Below, piece after piece: positions 16,857-17,552 of a stretch of DNA of 17,552 nucleotides. Under the pieces are notes generated by a model, which saw only the letters and a program-made list of their open reading frames with translations, had not been told where the DNA came from and made no database searches. Every line of letters begins with the position of its first letter. The stretch's first letter is position 1. Source of the DNA: Chrysochromulina tobinii. Its lineage: Eukaryota > Haptophyta > Prymnesiales > Chrysochromulinaceae. The stretch is from the NCBI GenBank assembly GCA_001275005.1, contig JWZX01001137.1, positions 1 through 17,552 of the forward strand, read 5' to 3'. Position numbers and translations under genes: made by a program.

Positions 16857-16921
16857 CGAGTGATCCCGTCCTGATCTCACTCGGGCCGTCAAGGTAAGCG
16901 ATCCCGCATCGATCTCGCTTC
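16857..16921 (+). other. Two homologous hairpins with compensatory stem changes
   Basis: The 27-nt segments 16857-16883 and 16895-16921 align without gaps and share TCCCG and GATCTC. Each folds with a stem of 6-7 pairs: CGAGTGA with TCACTCG, and AAGCGA with TCGCTT. Between copies one G-C pair is A-T and one T-A pair is C-G, so both stems are kept. This suggests a selected RNA structure, for example a 3' end recognised by a reverse transcriptase. Confidence 0.6.
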
Positions 16922-17013
16922 GCCGCCGAAGGCTTTTTGGGGCCCCACGACCTGCACAACGCGTCTCGGCTCTTTTTTTCCACCCGCAGAGGCGTGGTTT
17001 TGACCGAGACATC

Positions 17014-17080
17014 GAGGCTCAGCGTGATGGAGCGCTCATTGTTTTTCCTGAGGCTCAGAGTTATGAGCGCTCACTTTTTT
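17014..17080 (+). repeat. 36-nt tandem duplication with GAGCGCTC
   Basis: Two copies starting GAGGCTCAG at 17014 and 17050 each continue to the self-complementary GAGCGCTCA followed by a T run. It is part of the internally duplicated 3' region downstream of the LINE-like gene. Confidence 0.7.
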
Positions 17081-17416
17081 GGCCTGCCTGGCTGTATCGT
17101 TTCCTTCCTCGAGGCACATGTGGAGCTCCTTGGGTGATTGCCCCTCGGAGGGGAGAGCTGAAGAGGGCCCCTGTCTCGAATCTGGCTCTATGCCAGGCCG
17201 TTGGCATGCGCGAGGACGGACGGAGCTCGCGTATCTTCAGGGGGTGGCGACATGCACGATTCAGTTCGACACTCGTTGCCCCCTGGCTCGCCCATCTGGG
17301 GGTTCACCGCCCACGTTGGCGGGCGCACTCCCTCCCGAGTTCATATATGGGGCCTGCCCTTCTTCTCTTTCTTTGGCTGTATCTCAGCTCTCTGCCTACA
17401 TGTGTCTCAGTCCGGT

Positions 17417-17476
17417 GTCCTGCTTTGTATTGTATTGTCTTCACAGCTGTCCTCCTTACGTGTGTGTGTGTATTAA
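17417..17476 (+). repeat. Copy of the sequence found inverted at 3074-3123
   Basis: GTCCT, TTGTATTG, TTCACAGCTG, CTTACGTGTGTG and TGTGTATTAA occur in the same order on the minus strand of 3123-3074, with a roughly 8-base length difference in the TTGTATTG part and a few substitutions. It is interpreted as the 3' terminus of the retroelement. Confidence 0.6.
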
Positions 17477-17552
17477 GGTAGTCCGCTCGCACTCATTAGG
17501 GTAATTTTGGAAATCAGCCCTACATAAATCAATGAGTCCCAAGGCCCCCGGG

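Larger units (their letters stand above)
14509..17476 (+). mobile_element. Putative 5'-truncated non-LTR retroelement
   Basis: Comprises the LINE C-terminus-like frame and about 1.05 kb of downstream sequence with internal duplications and hairpins, ending near TGTGTATTAA at 17476. The 3' limit is set by similarity to the small insertion at 3071-3132. No matching target-site duplication around the whole element was found, and no poly-A tail is visible, so the ends are tentative. Confidence 0.4.

Overview
The window looks like nuclear DNA of a GC-rich, gene-dense unicellular eukaryote, probably an alga or related protist. The reasons are one gene with three clear GT-AG spliceosomal introns, long disordered Ala/Pro-rich linkers, eukaryotic domain families (OSCA/TMEM63 channel, PDZ, RING with Sel1 repeats), a non-LTR-retrotransposon-like coding fragment, and no bacterial operon structure or ribosome binding sites. 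The taxon cannot be fixed from the sequence alone; a haptophyte- or pelagophyte-like alga is a guess.

Layout. 1-113: TCGAC-based tandem repeat. 523-1973 (-): a Lys-rich/acidic-tail protein gene whose frame is broken three times (two +1 shifts and an in-frame TAG). 2465-3049 (-): hypothetical 194-residue protein. 3058-3145: a small insertion flanked by 13-bp direct repeats. 3252-5552 (+): 766-residue protein with a conserved-looking acidic DWxxD region and a long disordered tail. 5553-6439: noncoding, GT-rich. 6440-8179 (+): Sel1-repeat protein ending in a complete C3HC4 RING, a likely E3 ubiquitin ligase. 8180-9256: noncoding, with a short telomere-like tract and a hairpin. 9257-10366 (-): long coiled-coil protein. 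10443-14300 (-): four-exon gene for an OSCA/TMEM63-type channel with a PDZ domain. 14509-16419 (+): LINE C-terminus-like protein (zinc motif plus PD-(D/E)xK nuclease core), followed to about 17476 by a structured, internally duplicated 3' region.

The most interesting material is in the channel gene. All three introns are built largely from one family of degenerate 10-nt units (sense consensus near NNCTGAKTGC, where K is T or G). The third intron is bounded by a 22-bp duplication carrying AG|GT at the same place in both copies, which is the footprint expected if an exonic AGGT site was duplicated around inserted repeat units and so became an intron. The encoded protein, with a PDZ domain in the first cytoplasmic loop of an OSCA-like channel, is also an unusual architecture.

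A second linked story concerns the retroelement. Its extreme 3' end (about 17417-17476) is similar to the opposite strand of a roughly 62-bp segment at 3071-3132 flanked by 13-bp target-site-like repeats, suggesting a tiny 5'-truncated offspring copy. Two adjacent hairpins in the element's 3' region (16857-16921) differ by compensatory base-pair changes.

The genes do not form a pathway. They are ordinary neighbours with short spacers (76 bp between the two head-to-tail minus-strand genes, about 200 bp in the divergent gaps).
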